The position numbers and the translations under genes were made by a program. A stretch of 64,000 nucleotides of DNA, taken from the NCBI RefSeq assembly GCF_020005165.1, contig NZ_JAHCLT010000001.1, forward strand, positions 806,001 to 870,000, in the 5' to 3' direction. Position 1 is the first letter of the stretch, and the number at the start of each line of letters is the position of its first letter. Positions 62,950 to 64,000 of this stretch are shown piece after piece. The stretch comes from Kangiella taiwanensis. GTDB taxonomy: Bacteria > Pseudomonadota > Gammaproteobacteria > Enterobacterales > Kangiellaceae. The notes beneath the pieces were generated by a model. The model was given only the letters and a program-made list of their open reading frames with translations, ran no database searches and was not told the DNA's origin.

Positions 62950-64000
62950 TCAGTGATCTAATGATTGTGCCTGTAGCAATAGCTCTTTGTCTGCAGGTTC
63001 TTTTACATGCTCCCAGTTTTTCTGTGCCCACTGTGACGCTAATTCTGAATCTGGAGAGACGTAGGTATAGTAATAGGCTATGTCAGCGGCATGCAGATCG
63101 TCTTTCCTTAACTGTCTGAGCTGGACTCTATCTTTGGCTAAGCTCTGATATTTATTACCTGAATTGGTAGCTTGTTCGGCTCTTGCCAGACGGATCAATA
63201 AACCGTCTTCAATAGAAGAGTGGTTTTGCTCTAATTCATGGATTGCTTGATAGACTTTTTTGGTATCGCTGTTTTGAAACGCCATATCTGCCCATCTATA
63301 CCACTGGCTAACTGGTGCTTGTGCAAGATTGTTTGCAAAGCTTGCTTGAGCGCGTTGGTAGTCCTTCTCAATTCGGTACAGCGTACCGCTAATCTGATGA
63401 AAGTATTGAGAGAGTGGAGAGCTTTGTTCTTGGTAGCGTTTAGCAAGGCGCTGGATTGACTGTTTGGCTGTACTTAGTTCTCCCTGGTGTACCTTTACCT
63501 CAATTAAACATAGCTCGCTTGCGGGTAAGTTGTAACTTATCAGCCGACGACATTGCTGTTCAGCAGCATCCAGCTGGTTTTGAATAATATAAACCCTTGC
63601 AGCCACCAGAAGGCTTTGTGGGAAATAAAGACTACTTTGTCCAATATTGTTGAGCAGGGTCAATGATTGTTCAAAATCATGCTGACTCTGCGCAATGTTA
63701 GCTTGAGCTAAGTAGTAACGATCTTTTTGCTGACTACTGAGACCTTGAGAATCAATTTTTGCTAGCCACTGTTTTGCAGTCATTAGATTCTGACTGTTAC
63801 CTGGCAGCTTCGCTGACTTAATTAATTGTTCAACTTTGCTCAGTGTACTCTGTGCGTCTATCGGCCCTTGAGACTCATCTTGGGCGGAAACGAAGTCTTT
63901 GTCGTAAGTAAGAATAATGTCTGTGGGGTTTTCCGGAGTCCATTCTTTGCTGAATATTTCCGAACTATGAAAAAACATCAGCAGCGGTAAGGCTGCTGAT
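62950..64000 (-). CDS. TPR-repeat exported protein, partial at the window edge
   Basis: The frame runs off the window. An ATG at 63978 exists, but the frame continues upstream with a hydrophobic stretch (AALPLLMFF) that reads like the core of a signal peptide, so the real start lies beyond 64000. At least 349 residues are present. Helical repeats include YYLAQANIAQSQHDFEQSLTLL, SLLVAARVYIIQNQLDAAEQQ and GTLYRIEKDYQRAQASFA, which are TPR-like. It is upstream of the HupE-family gene and may act with it in the envelope. The function is unknown. Confidence 0.75.
   Translation of the reverse strand, partial: SAALPLLMFFHSSEIFSKEWTPENPTDIILTYDKDFVSAQDESQGPIDAQSTLSKVEQLIKSAKLPGNSQNLMTAKQWLAKIDSQGLSSQQKDRYYLAQANIAQSQHDFEQSLTLLNNIGQSSLYFPQSLLVAARVYIIQNQLDAAEQQCRRLISYNLPASELCLIEVKVHQGELSTAKQSIQRLAKRYQEQSSPLSQYFHQISGTLYRIEKDYQRAQASFANNLAQAPVSQWYRWADMAFQNSDTKKVYQAIHELEQNHSSIEDGLLIRLARAEQATNSGNKYQSLAKDRVQLRQLRKDDLHAADIAYYYTYVSPDSELASQWAQKNWEHVKEPADKELLLQAQSLDH

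Noticed and set aside
1-64000. tRNA, rRNA, CRISPR, integrase, transposase or toxin-antitoxin genes
   Set aside because: By eye I found no clover-leaf tRNA sequence, no regularly spaced repeats and no recombinase or transposase motifs. The regulator at 919 has no toxin partner next to it.

Overview
The window is a gene-dense stretch of a moderately AT-rich gammaproteobacterial chromosome. It holds about 57 protein genes, most separated by short gaps with clear intrinsic terminators. I see no tRNA, rRNA, CRISPR array, insertion sequence or phage block. The repertoire suggests a marine, mildly halophilic, peptide-using bacterium, possibly close to Kangiella: TIGR04219-type outer-membrane protein, exported M28 and S9 peptidases, extracellular ExeM/NucH nuclease, large marine-type PstC/PstA, MscL plus an MscS-type channel, AmpG, and NAD-type glutamate dehydrogenase. 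That placement is inference from gene content only.

Layout. 0-5.4 kb: TrmB-like methyltransferase, an XRE repressor flanked by identical operator-like palindromes, a PilZ protein, ettA, and a HEAT-cyclophilin fusion. 5.4-20 kb: a three-hairpin intergenic element, a GNAT, TerC, exported nuclease, uvrA, yajR, ssb, a BI-1 protein, an MscS channel. 18.8-28.9 kb: a complete phosphate-starvation block, with a Pho-box-driven OprO/P-like porin divergent from pstC-pstA-pstB-phoU-phoB-phoR, and pstS last with its own three-half-site Pho box. 29-37.4 kb: PLP enzyme, mscL, DUF962, DUF819, a CtlX-type hydrolase, a structured 450-bp intergenic region, a GcvA-like LysR regulator, glutamate dehydrogenase, SDR. 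37.4-54.5 kb: 7TMR-DISM diguanylate cyclase, exported M28 and two S9 peptidases, nitroreductase, Sel1 and SPOR lipoproteins, a PanE-MsrB fusion coupled to a thioredoxin-like lipoprotein, ampG, tcdA, and an Hsp20 gene behind a sigma-32-like promoter and a ROSE-like thermometer. 54.5-61.1 kb: a divergent cluster with an N-carbamoyl-amino-acid hydrolase facing an exported anchor protein, a sodium:solute symporter, a previously uncalled 40-residue membrane protein, an ATCase-like carbamoyltransferase and an asparagine-synthase-type amidotransferase. 61.1-64 kb: NsrR-like regulator, HupE-family protein with an EF-hand, and a TPR protein cut by the window edge.

Most interesting candidates. First, the 54.5-61.1 kb carbamoyl/amide cluster: its carbamoyltransferase keeps the carbamoyl-phosphate residues but lacks the aspartate-binding motif, and the gene set would suit making, importing and breaking down a carbamoylated amino-acid amide. 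Second, the ctlX-lysR intergenic region, where a minus-strand promoter and a strong intrinsic terminator bound about 330 nt with no long ORF, opposite a 16-codon ORF with an ideal Shine-Dalgarno. Third, the PanE-MsrB fusion. Fourth, two genes, and perhaps a third, whose family N-terminus can only be reached through ATA or ATT/ATC starts.
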